6,996 nucleotides of DNA, taken from contig JALVDQ010000453.1 in NCBI GenBank assembly GCA_027008885.1, forward strand, positions 1 through 6,996, in the 5' to 3' direction. This DNA comes from Thiotrichaceae bacterium. Its GTDB lineage: Bacteria > Pseudomonadota > Gammaproteobacteria > Thiotrichales > Thiotrichaceae. Of the stretch, positions 1 through 5,334 are shown piece after piece. The translations under genes were made by a program, and so were the position numbers. Position 1 is the stretch's first letter; every line of letters begins with the position of its first letter. The notes below the pieces were generated by a model, which saw only the letters and a list, made by a program, of their open reading frames with translations, did not search any database and was not told the DNA's origin.

Positions 1-20
1 AAACAGGGGGGGGGATGGGT
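1..20 (+). repeat. G-tract repeat motif, copy 1
   Basis: The window opens with AAACA, a run of nine G, then ATGGGT. The same motif recurs in direct orientation at 152-173 (eight G, then AAATGGGT) and inverted at 189-207 (ACCCAT, six C, TGTTT). Copies 1 and 2 flank the heptad array and the long palindrome, so they bracket the repeat block. Function is unknown. The differing lengths of the G run suggest slippage at a homopolymer. The element may continue left of the window. Confidence 0.55.
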
Positions 21-22
21 TT

Positions 23-57
23 ACAGAAGACAGAGGACTGAGGACAGAAGACAGAGA
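23..57 (+). repeat. Heptanucleotide tandem repeat, five units
   Basis: Five consecutive 7-bp units can be read: ACAGAAG, ACAGAGG, ACTGAGG, ACAGAAG, ACAGAGA. The consensus is ACAGARG, and a 13-bp stretch (23-35) recurs exactly 21 bp later (44-56). The strand is purely A/G/C/T-skewed, being almost entirely purine plus C. Arrays like this resemble the short tandemly repeated heptamers described in some bacterial intergenic regions. No coding potential or function is evident. Confidence 0.7.
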
Positions 58-59
58 GC

Positions 60-142
60 TGCGTGGGTCGAGTTAGCCTGAGCGTAATCCGACAAGATCA
101 TGGCACTGTGTTGGATTACGCTACGCTAATCCAAGCTACGCA
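60..142. repeat. 83-bp imperfect palindromic repeat (REP/MITE-like)
   Basis: The two arms, 60-94 and 109-142, are imperfect reverse complements over about 34 bp with a one-base bulge. The inner 14 bp, AGCGTAATCCGACA (81-94) against TGTTGGATTACGCT (109-122), pair fully if one G-U is allowed. The loop is 14 nt (95-108). Motifs of the GGATTACGCTACGCTAATCC kind recur as dispersed intergenic palindromes in several proteobacterial genomes (from memory, not searched). It has no ORF. It could be a REP element, a non-autonomous mobile element or a transcribed hairpin. Confidence 0.7.
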
Positions 143-150
143 AAATATGT

Positions 151-208
151 AAAAACAGGGGGGGGAAATGGGTATGTTTGATGTTGATACCCATCCCCCC
201 TGTTTTTT
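151..208 (-). terminator. Terminator-like hairpin downstream of ribF
   Basis: This inverted repeat pairs AAAAACA, a run of eight G and ATGGGTAT (151-175) with ATACCCAT, six C and TGTTTTT (187-207), around an 11-nt loop (176-186). Small bulges come from the extra GG and AA on the left arm. The innermost 8 bp (168-175 with 187-194) are perfect. On the minus strand the stem ends in TGTTTTT followed by an AT-rich tract, 34 bp past the ribF stop, as expected of an intrinsic terminator. The plus strand also ends in six T, so it may work in both directions. The arms are also copies of the G-tract motif at 1-20, so it may instead be part of a repeat element. Confidence 0.6.
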
Positions 209-241
209 GATACTTTTTGCTTTGCAATTATTTCTTCATTA

Positions 242-1168
242 CTAACTTGCCGATAACAAATTGCGTGCCTGTTTGGCATCATCAAGTATTTGTTTTTTAA
301 GCGCTTCAAACTGCTCAAAGCGTTTTTCTTCGCGGATAAATTCAACCAGCTCAACGCAGATATATTGACCATAAACATCTGCATTAAAGTCAAACAGATG
401 GGTTTCGAGCCGGTTTTCACTGCCATTTACCGTAGGTCGTGTTCCCAGATTGGCAACTCCCGGAATTGCAGAATCGCCCAGACCCGAAACCTTAACCGCG
501 TAAACGCCTCGACGTGGGGCGATATTCTCGGGCAGTTTCAGGTTTAGTGTCGGGAAACCAATGGTTCTGCCACGTTTGTCGCCATGCCTTATTCTGCCAG
601 ATAGCTGATAATGGTGCCCCAGCAAGCGATTTGCCTGGGGGATTTGTGCTGCTTCCAGATGCTTGCGGATGCGTGTGCTGCTGACTCTCTCGTTGTCCAG
701 TTTGCAGGTAGGCGTATCGACAACCGTCATCCCTGCTGGCTCGCCCATTTTTTTCAGAAGCAAAAAATCGCCCTTGCGCTGATAACCAAAGCGAAAATCA
801 TCGCCAACCGCAAGATATTTAACCTTTAGCCTGGTCAGCAAGGTTTCTGCAACAAAATCCTCAGGTTTTTGCCCTGCAAACTCAGCATCAAATTTCAGGC
901 ACAGATAATGATCAACACCCAAACCCTGCATCAGACGTATTTTGTCACGCATCGGATAAATCCTGGCGGGTGGCTCAGGCAAAAAATATTCAGCGGGTAA
1001 TGGCTCAAAACTGATGACGGTGAGAGGCAGTCCCAGAGAATCTGCCTTCTGCCTGAGCTTGCTGATAATTTTCTGATGACCCAGATGCAGCCCGTCAAAA
1101 TTGCCAATAGTGGCAACACAGCCCCGAGAATCCAGGCTGGAAGAATTGAGTCCACGGATTAATTTCAT
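242..1168 (-). CDS. ribF: Bifunctional riboflavin kinase / FMN adenylyltransferase (FAD synthetase) RibF
   Basis: This cytoplasmic enzyme converts riboflavin to FMN with ATP and then to FAD. At 308 aa it is close to E. coli RibF (about 313 aa). The N-terminal adenylyltransferase domain (about 1-185) has GNFDGLHLGH at 22-31, which includes the nucleotidyltransferase HxGH motif, and SSTRIR at 163-168. The C-terminal kinase domain has GRTIGFPTLNL at 200-210, GVANLGTRPTV at 237-247 and ETHLFDF at 255-261. I chose the ATG at 1168 because the product then begins MKLIRGLNS, matching the family. An in-frame TTG at 1186 would add six residues. A GAGGG Shine-Dalgarno-like stretch lies 11 nt upstream. 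The gene follows trmL on the same strand after 34 nt and is probably cotranscribed. It is intact, with a TAG stop. Confidence 0.95.
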   Translation of the reverse strand: MKLIRGLNSSSLDSRGCVATIGNFDGLHLGHQKIISKLRQKADSLGLPLTVISFEPLPAEYFLPEPPARIYPMRDKIRLMQGLGVDHYLCLKFDAEFAGQKPEDFVAETLLTRLKVKYLAVGDDFRFGYQRKGDFLLLKKMGEPAGMTVVDTPTCKLDNERVSSTRIRKHLEAAQIPQANRLLGHHYQLSGRIRHGDKRGRTIGFPTLNLKLPENIAPRRGVYAVKVSGLGDSAIPGVANLGTRPTVNGSENRLETHLFDFNADVYGQYICVELVEFIREEKRFEQFEALKKQILDDAKQARNLLSAS

Positions 1169-1172
1169 AATG

Positions 1173-1182
1173 GGGTATACCC
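1173..1182. repeat. Perfect 10-bp palindrome in the trmL-ribF gap
   Basis: GGGTATACCC sits 4 bp upstream of the ribF ATG, in the 34-nt gap after trmL. On the minus strand it overlaps the likely ribF ribosome-binding region (GAGGG, 1180-1184). With no loop it cannot form a stable RNA hairpin. If functional it would be a dimer-binding DNA site, but chance is a fair explanation. Confidence 0.25.
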
Positions 1183-1202
1183 TCAAATTTAGTTGCTATC
1201 CC

Positions 1203-1676
1203 TTATTCCAGACCAGCAAAATTCTGCTGCCGGAGCGCCTCATAGATGCTAATCGCAACCGTATTTGCCAGATTAATGCTGCGACTGCTGGCAAGCATGG
1301 GAACGCGCAGCTTTTGATGCTCAGCCAGTTCATCAAGCACCTTGTCAGGCAGACCCCGAGTTTCAGGTCCAAACAGTAAAATATCATCCGGCTTAAAGGT
1401 TGCGCTCGAATAATTGACGCTTCCTTTTGTTGTTAGTGCATAGATCGTCCTGCTGCCAGGGTGATTCATCGCTGCAAGAAAATCAGCAAAATTTTTATAT
1501 TCAGTCACATTTGCCAGATCACGGTAATCCAGCCCCGCACGGCGCAGTTTTTTTTCATCGAGATCAAAGCCCAGCGGATGTATTAAATGCAATCTGCAAC
1601 CCGTATTGGCACAAAGACGCATAATATTGCCTGTATTTGGTGGAATTTCCGGTTCATAGAGTGCGATTTCAAACAT
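1203..1676 (-). CDS. trmL: tRNA (cytidine(34)/uridine(34)-2'-O)-methyltransferase TrmL
   Basis: This SPOUT-class methyltransferase uses S-adenosylmethionine to methylate the 2'-O of the wobble nucleotide in tRNA-Leu isoacceptors (family knowledge). The 157-aa product is family length. It carries the three typical motifs: [13 protein letters not shown] at 14-26, FGPETRGLP at 102-110 and [16 protein letters not shown] at 132-147, which forms part of the trefoil-knot SAM site. The opening [12 protein letters not shown] is nearly identical to E. coli TrmL (YibK). The start is the ATG at 1676. Its ribosome-binding site is weak (AGG very close to the ATG). The gene diverges from tRNA-Phe across 92 bp and precedes ribF by 34 nt. 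I found no convincing promoter for it. Confidence 0.94.
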   Translation of the reverse strand: MFEIALYEPEIPPNTGNIMRLCANTGCRLHLIHPLGFDLDEKKLRRAGLDYRDLANVTEYKNFADFLAAMNHPGSRTIYALTTKGSVNYSSATFKPDDILLFGPETRGLPDKVLDELAEHQKLRVPMLASSRSINLANTVAISIYEALRQQNFAGLE

Positions 1677-1723
1677 GCCTGAATTTTACAAGAAAAATAA
1701 AGAAAATGTTGCTGACTTATTAC

Positions 1724-1752
1724 TTGACATCTAAAAGCGAAAACGCTGTAAT
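1724..1752 (+). promoter_or_regulatory. Sigma-70-type promoter of tRNA-Phe
   Basis: A perfect -35 TTGACA (1724-1729) is followed by a 17-nt spacer and a -10 TGTAAT (1747-1752, five of six consensus bases). An AT-rich stretch lies upstream (about 1681-1722). The bases between the -10 and the likely start point are GC-rich (CGCCCTCGC, 1754-1762), as in discriminators of stable-RNA promoters under stringent control. The spacer contains a small palindrome, AGCG-AAAA-CGCT (1736-1747). The transcript would begin around 1758-1762, leaving a short leader before the tRNA at 1769. Confidence 0.75.
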
Positions 1753-1768
1753 ACGCCCTCGCTCAAAT

Positions 1769-1844
<76 letters not shown>

Positions 1845-1846
1845 TT

Positions 1847-1880
1847 TTTAGTTTGCAATTTAGTTCGCATTTAGTTTCTG
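1847..1880 (+). repeat. Three short imperfect direct repeats behind tRNA-Phe
   Basis: TTTAGTTTGCA (1847-1857), TTTAGTTCGCA (1859-1869) and TTTAGTTTCTG (1870-1880) follow each other at 11 to 12-bp spacing just past the tRNA CCA. They lie in the tRNA 3' trailer, before the terminator. No function is evident, and low-complexity AT-rich drift is possible. Confidence 0.35.
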
Positions 1881-1905
1881 AACAACACAAATTTCCAAAC
1901 GACGC

Positions 1906-1932
1906 AAAACTCGCATTCTGGCGAGTTTTTTT
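1906..1932 (+). terminator. Intrinsic terminator of tRNA-Phe
   Basis: AAAACTCGC (1906-1914) pairs perfectly with GCGAGTTTT (1921-1929) around the 6-nt loop ATTCTG. Seven T (1926-1932) followed by ATTTT complete a classical plus-strand terminator 62 nt past the tRNA. Read on the minus strand, the stem ends in only four T, so it would be a weaker stop for the nir operon, whose last codon is at 1964. It may serve both converging transcripts. Confidence 0.85.
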
Positions 1933-1960
1933 ATTTTGGTGCATCCGGGTTTTGGTTGGG

Positions 1961-3172
1961 TTAGCTGGCAAAGCGAATTTCGCGTGTTTTTAGACCTAAA
2001 GGCTGTGGCGATTGATCTTTTATTTTAGCCGCATCAATACCCAGTTCTTCATCACTCATATAGCAACCTGGATCTTCCCACCAGGGATCACCAGTCGTTT
2101 GAAAGGCACGGGTTCGCGTATTACCGCCGCAGATTGATTTGTATTGGCATACGCTACAACGTCCTCGCAGTGGTCGGGGAGAGGATTTTAAACCTGCCAT
2201 TAAAGGATCACTGCTATCCTGCCAAATCTCGGAGAAGGGGCGCTCCTTGACGTTGCCCAGATTATAGTTCCACCACATTGTATCAGGGTGAACATTACCG
2301 AGTGTGTCAATGTTTGAAATATTGACACCAGAGCTATTGCCTCCCCACTGTTCAAGTTTTGCCTGTATGTTTGCAAATTGATCAGGATAGTGTTTTTTTA
2401 CCCAGTGCAGAAGGTAGACTCCATCGGTGTCGTTGTTTCCCGTGACAAACTCCTGATTTAAGCCTTTTTTTACAGATTCCATCGCGGTATCAAACAGAAT
2501 ATCCATTGCTTTGCGAGTGCGCTGGTGGGCGACATCATCTTTGCGATTTTTATCACCACGACCGGCATAATTCAGATGCGAAAAATAGAATTTGTCAATT
2601 CCTTGCGCATCCATCAGCTTGAGCATGTCAGGAAGTTCGCTCGCATTATCCTGTGTCATGGTGAAACGCAGTCCAACTTTTATGTTATTTTCCAGGCAAA
2701 GACGAATCCCCCGCATCGCTTCATCAAAAGCGCCCTGCTTGCAACGGAATTTATCATGTGTTTCCCGTATACCATCAATACTAATGCCCACATAGTTGTA
2801 ATTGGCATCGACAATCTGTTGAATATTGTCGCTGTTAATCATGGTTCCATTGGTAGACAGACCAATATAAAAGCCTTTCTCTTTGGCATAGCTTGAGATT
2901 TTGAAAATATCAGGGTGCAATAACGGTTCACCTCCAGATAAAATCAGCACAGGTACACCAAAATCTTTTAGATCGTCAATGGTGTTAAAAATAGTCTCGG
3001 TGCTGAGTTCATTGGGGAAGTCCTTGTCCGCAGAAACGGAATAGCAATGTTTGCAGGTGAGATTGCAGCGTCGTATCAGATTCCAGATGACAACAGGACC
3101 AGGCGGGTTTCGCTTTGCGCTGAGGGGAGTAGGCTTGATGATTTCCTGCATAAAGGTAGTGATTCGAAACAT
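1961..3172 (-). CDS. nirJ: Heme d1 biosynthesis radical SAM protein NirJ
   Basis: NirJ is a cytoplasmic radical SAM enzyme that removes the propionate side chains at C3 and C8 of 12,18-didecarboxysiroheme during heme d1 synthesis (family knowledge). The 403-aa product shows the [4Fe-4S]-SAM motif CNLTCKHC with Cys36, Cys40 and Cys43, and SGGEP at 79-83. A C-terminal SPASM-like cluster region has Cys339, Cys342, Cys348 and Cys370, which likely hold a second Fe-S cluster. The ATG at 3172 gives MFRITTF and lies 3 nt after the nirH stop; an ATG seven codons in is a less likely start. The ribosome-binding site is weak (AGGA about 18 nt upstream), which suggests translational coupling to nirH. It is the last gene of the operon; tRNA-Phe follows on the opposite strand instead of nirE or nirN. 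Confidence 0.95.
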   Translation of the reverse strand: MFRITTFMQEIIKPTPLSAKRNPPGPVVIWNLIRRCNLTCKHCYSVSADKDFPNELSTETIFNTIDDLKDFGVPVLILSGGEPLLHPDIFKISSYAKEKGFYIGLSTNGTMINSDNIQQIVDANYNYVGISIDGIRETHDKFRCKQGAFDEAMRGIRLCLENNIKVGLRFTMTQDNASELPDMLKLMDAQGIDKFYFSHLNYAGRGDKNRKDDVAHQRTRKAMDILFDTAMESVKKGLNQEFVTGNNDTDGVYLLHWVKKHYPDQFANIQAKLEQWGGNSSGVNISNIDTLGNVHPDTMWWNYNLGNVKERPFSEIWQDSSDPLMAGLKSSPRPLRGRCSVCQYKSICGGNTRTRAFQTTGDPWWEDPGCYMSDEELGIDAAKIKDQSPQPLGLKTREIRFAS

Positions 3173-3175
3173 GGC

Positions 3176-3703
3176 TTAATTTCTTTTCTTTCCTATGTCA
3201 TTAGCCTGATTGAAACGCATCCCTGTTTTTTTCAGGATTCTGCGGCTAAATAAAATATCGTGTCCCTGATCTGCATCGCCCAGCAAGCTGGCAATTTTGG
3301 CTACCTGTAAATTGACTTCTTCCCTGTTTTTGCCATGCACCATTGCAAACAGGTTGTAGGGCCACTCAGGTAAAAAACGGGGACGGCGGTAACAATGGCT
3401 TACATAGTCCAGCTTGCCGACTATTTCACCAAGCTTGTCTACCTGCTCATCGGGGACATTCCAGACTGACATGCCGTTAGCTACAAATCCCAGTTTGTAA
3501 TGATTGGGAATAGCCGCAATACGGCGTATTCGTCCGTCTGCCAACATCTGTTTGATACGTTGCTGAACCAGTTTTGCGTCAATGCCAAGCTGTTCTGCAA
3601 TACGATGATAGGGTTGCGGGTCAAGTGGCAAACCTGCCTGTGTTGCAAGAACAATTTGCTGATCAAGTTCGGAAAGCATTTGTTGCTGGTTTGTATTTTT
3701 CAC
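3176..3703 (-). CDS. nirH: Siroheme decarboxylase subunit NirH (AsnC/Lrp-like)
   Basis: NirH is one of the proteins that decarboxylate the C12 and C18 acetates of siroheme to give 12,18-didecarboxysiroheme. The fold is related to AsnC/Lrp regulators, but the role is enzymatic. The 175-aa protein has an N-terminal winged-helix-like part (about 10-65, LDQQIVLATQAG to GRIRRIAAI). The ligand-binding-like domain that follows includes SHCYRRPRFLPEW at 102-114 and YNLFAMVHGK at 116-125. It resembles the C-terminal half of the NirDL protein upstream, so it is the L/H-type partner of NirG. The start is a GTG at 3703, 2 nt after the nirG stop, without a clear ribosome-binding site, so translational coupling is likely. 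An ATG eight codons downstream is the alternative. Confidence 0.9.
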   Translation of the reverse strand: MKNTNQQQMLSELDQQIVLATQAGLPLDPQPYHRIAEQLGIDAKLVQQRIKQMLADGRIRRIAAIPNHYKLGFVANGMSVWNVPDEQVDKLGEIVGKLDYVSHCYRRPRFLPEWPYNLFAMVHGKNREEVNLQVAKIASLLGDADQGHDILFSRRILKKTGMRFNQANDIGKKRN

Positions 3704-3705
3704 GG

Positions 3706-4233
3706 TCAGGAATCGTGAGCTTGCTGCGAGACAGGCTCTAAATTTAGAAATAAACCGACAAAATACTCTTTTTGCCTGGGCATATCATAAACCGGATAGC
3801 CTGTTAGTTGCTCGATTTGTTCCAGTGTTTGCTGTTTTTCCTCAATACTTTGGGTTGCGAGAACAAACCACATATTCATTTTGTGATCCCGTTCATAATT
3901 ATGTGCAACTTGCGCAAAAGAATTGACCTGTTGGGCAACCTTATCAAACTTTTCCTCTGCTACAATCATGGCGCAAAGAGACAGGGCGCCACCCATTTTC
4001 TCCGCGTTATACAATGGTCCAAAGCGTGTGAGCAAACCGTTTTCACGCATATTTTTGATGCGTTCAAGCAGTTCTGTTTCAGACAGTTTTAATGATGCAG
4101 CAGCTTCCTGAAAAGGATAATCACTCACAGGAAAGCCATATTGCAGTGCATTGATAATACGCCTGTCTGTTGCATCAAGAGGGGAGGCGGGTGAATCTGG
4201 TTTATTTTTGAAATTAACTGATTTGTTCTTCAT
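3706..4233 (-). CDS. nirG: Siroheme decarboxylase subunit NirG (AsnC/Lrp-like)
   Basis: NirG belongs to the same siroheme decarboxylase family and is of the D/G type. The 175-aa product has a charged, Ser/Pro-containing N-terminal extension (1-18). A helix-turn-helix-like part follows (about 20-75, DATDRRIINALQYGFP to LLTRFGP), then an Lrp-like domain with AHNYERDHKMNMWFV at 110-124. The HNYERDH motif is shared exactly with the N-terminal half of NirDL and marks the putative tetrapyrrole-binding side. It probably pairs with NirH, encoded 2 nt downstream. The ATG at 4233 is 20 nt after the nirDL stop; the ribosome-binding site is poor. NirG and NirD are hard to tell apart, so the name rests on gene order as well as motif. 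Confidence 0.88.
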   Translation of the reverse strand: MKNKSVNFKNKPDSPASPLDATDRRIINALQYGFPVSDYPFQEAAASLKLSETELLERIKNMRENGLLTRFGPLYNAEKMGGALSLCAMIVAEEKFDKVAQQVNSFAQVAHNYERDHKMNMWFVLATQSIEEKQQTLEQIEQLTGYPVYDMPRQKEYFVGLFLNLEPVSQQAHDS

Positions 4234-4253
4234 TTTTCAGTATGTATCATCCA

Positions 4254-5333
4254 TTATTCATTACTGGCAAGCTGATAATCCATTGCTGTTTGGGGATAGC
4301 GATAACAGGCTCCTTTTTGTTTAAAGCGGCGTTTTGAAAAAAGAATGGCTTTGGGAATTTCAGTCAAGTCAAGTTGCCTGGTGATTTCCTCAATGCGTTG
4401 CTCAACACTCGCTTTATCCTTGCCATGTATCATGGTAAACAGGTTATAGCGCCAATGCGGTAAATGGCGCGGGCGTTGATAGCAAAGGGTGACGCAATCA
4501 ATCTGGCTTAAAATATTGCCCAGCTGTAGAAGCTGTTCATCAGGAAAATCCCAGACTACCATTGCATTGGCTCGATAGCCCAGTTCACGATGATGCACAA
4601 TCACCCCCAGGCGCCGAATAATGCCCTGATCCAGCATACTCTGGATTTGACTTAAAACTGCTGCTTCAGAAATTCCCAGTTTTCTTGCTATGCTGGCGTA
4701 TGGCTGGGGCGTTAGTTCAAGCCCTGTTTGAATATCAGCAATCAGCCGTTGTTGTACCGCATCAGGCATCTGTTTTTTGGCTTTTTGGGGCTTGCAACTA
4801 AAATTGGCTGAATGCTGAAGTGGTTTACTGGAGAGGTTAAACCCCAGGTCAATATGAAATTCGCGCAGCAAAGGCAGGCGCATGACATCAAGCGATGAGC
4901 TTTTTTCAATCTTCTGTATGGTTTCTTCCAGATGTTGATGATTGGGCGCGGTTGCGACAAACCACAGGTTGTAACTGTGGTCGCGTTCATAATTATGATT
5001 TACTTCGGGGTACTGGTTGACCAGATCAGCAACCTCTTGCAGTCGATTTTGGGGTACTTGCATAGCAGCCAGGGTGCTGACACCAATGGTGTTTGGGCAG
5101 AAAACTGGTCCCAGGCGGCTGATTTTCCCGGCAATTTTAAGAGATTTTAATTGCTTCAGGATAACCGCAGTGCTTGTCTTATGTATCTTCGCAATTTGGG
5201 CAAATGGCTCCGGGACAAGCGGGAAATTTCGCTGATAATTATTCAGCAATGCCTCTTCCAGTTGTCGCAGGAACTTTTGACTGTGAGTCTGCTGAGCCTG
5301 GGCTGGATCATGCTGAGCCGAATGGTCTGTCAT
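4254..5333 (-). CDS. nirDL: NirD-NirL fusion, siroheme decarboxylase
   Basis: This 359-aa protein contains two complete AsnC/Lrp-like siroheme decarboxylase domains in tandem. The NirD-type half (about 20-168) carries NHNYERDHSYNLWFV at 112-126. A Lys/Gln/Ser-rich linker (169-195) leads to the NirL-type half (about 196-345), with TLCYQRPRHLPHW at 282-294 and YNLFTMIHGK at 296-305. Such fusions are known in other heme d1 producers, while Pseudomonas has separate nirD and nirL. With NirG and NirH it would carry out the two acetate decarboxylations of siroheme. I chose the ATG at 5333, one base after the nirF stop, with CGGA 7 nt upstream. An in-frame ATG at 5378 would add 15 residues and overlap nirF by 44 nt. 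The linker shows no frameshift or stop, so the fusion is real in this sequence. Confidence 0.92.
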   Translation of the reverse strand: MTDHSAQHDPAQAQQTHSQKFLRQLEEALLNNYQRNFPLVPEPFAQIAKIHKTSTAVILKQLKSLKIAGKISRLGPVFCPNTIGVSTLAAMQVPQNRLQEVADLVNQYPEVNHNYERDHSYNLWFVATAPNHQHLEETIQKIEKSSSLDVMRLPLLREFHIDLGFNLSSKPLQHSANFSCKPQKAKKQMPDAVQQRLIADIQTGLELTPQPYASIARKLGISEAAVLSQIQSMLDQGIIRRLGVIVHHRELGYRANAMVVWDFPDEQLLQLGNILSQIDCVTLCYQRPRHLPHWRYNLFTMIHGKDKASVEQRIEEITRQLDLTEIPKAILFSKRRFKQKGACYRYPQTAMDYQLASNE

Positions 5334-5334
5334 A

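Noticed and set aside
158..172. G-quadruplex in the G-tract region
   Set aside because: There is one long G run plus a single GGG. Four suitably spaced G tracts are not present on one strand in a compact window.
1..241. CRISPR array at the left end
   Set aside because: The repeats are 7-bp tandem units and palindromes without regular 23 to 50-bp repeats and unique spacers, and no cas genes are present.
136..426. Minus-strand 96-aa reading frame at the left end
   Set aside because: It overlaps the 3' end of ribF in another frame and the terminator hairpin, and its proline-rich tail comes from the homopolymer repeat. No ribosome-binding site or family resemblance.
2525..2896. Plus-strand 123-aa reading frame inside nirJ
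   Set aside because: It is antisense to the conserved radical SAM domain of nirJ, with no promoter or ribosome-binding site. It is a shadow frame.
3176..5333. nirH, nirG and nirDL as AsnC/Lrp transcription regulators
   Set aside because: The fold is shared, but the HNYERDH and CYxRP motifs, the tandem occurrence and the nirF/nirJ context identify them as siroheme decarboxylase proteins, not DNA-binding regulators.
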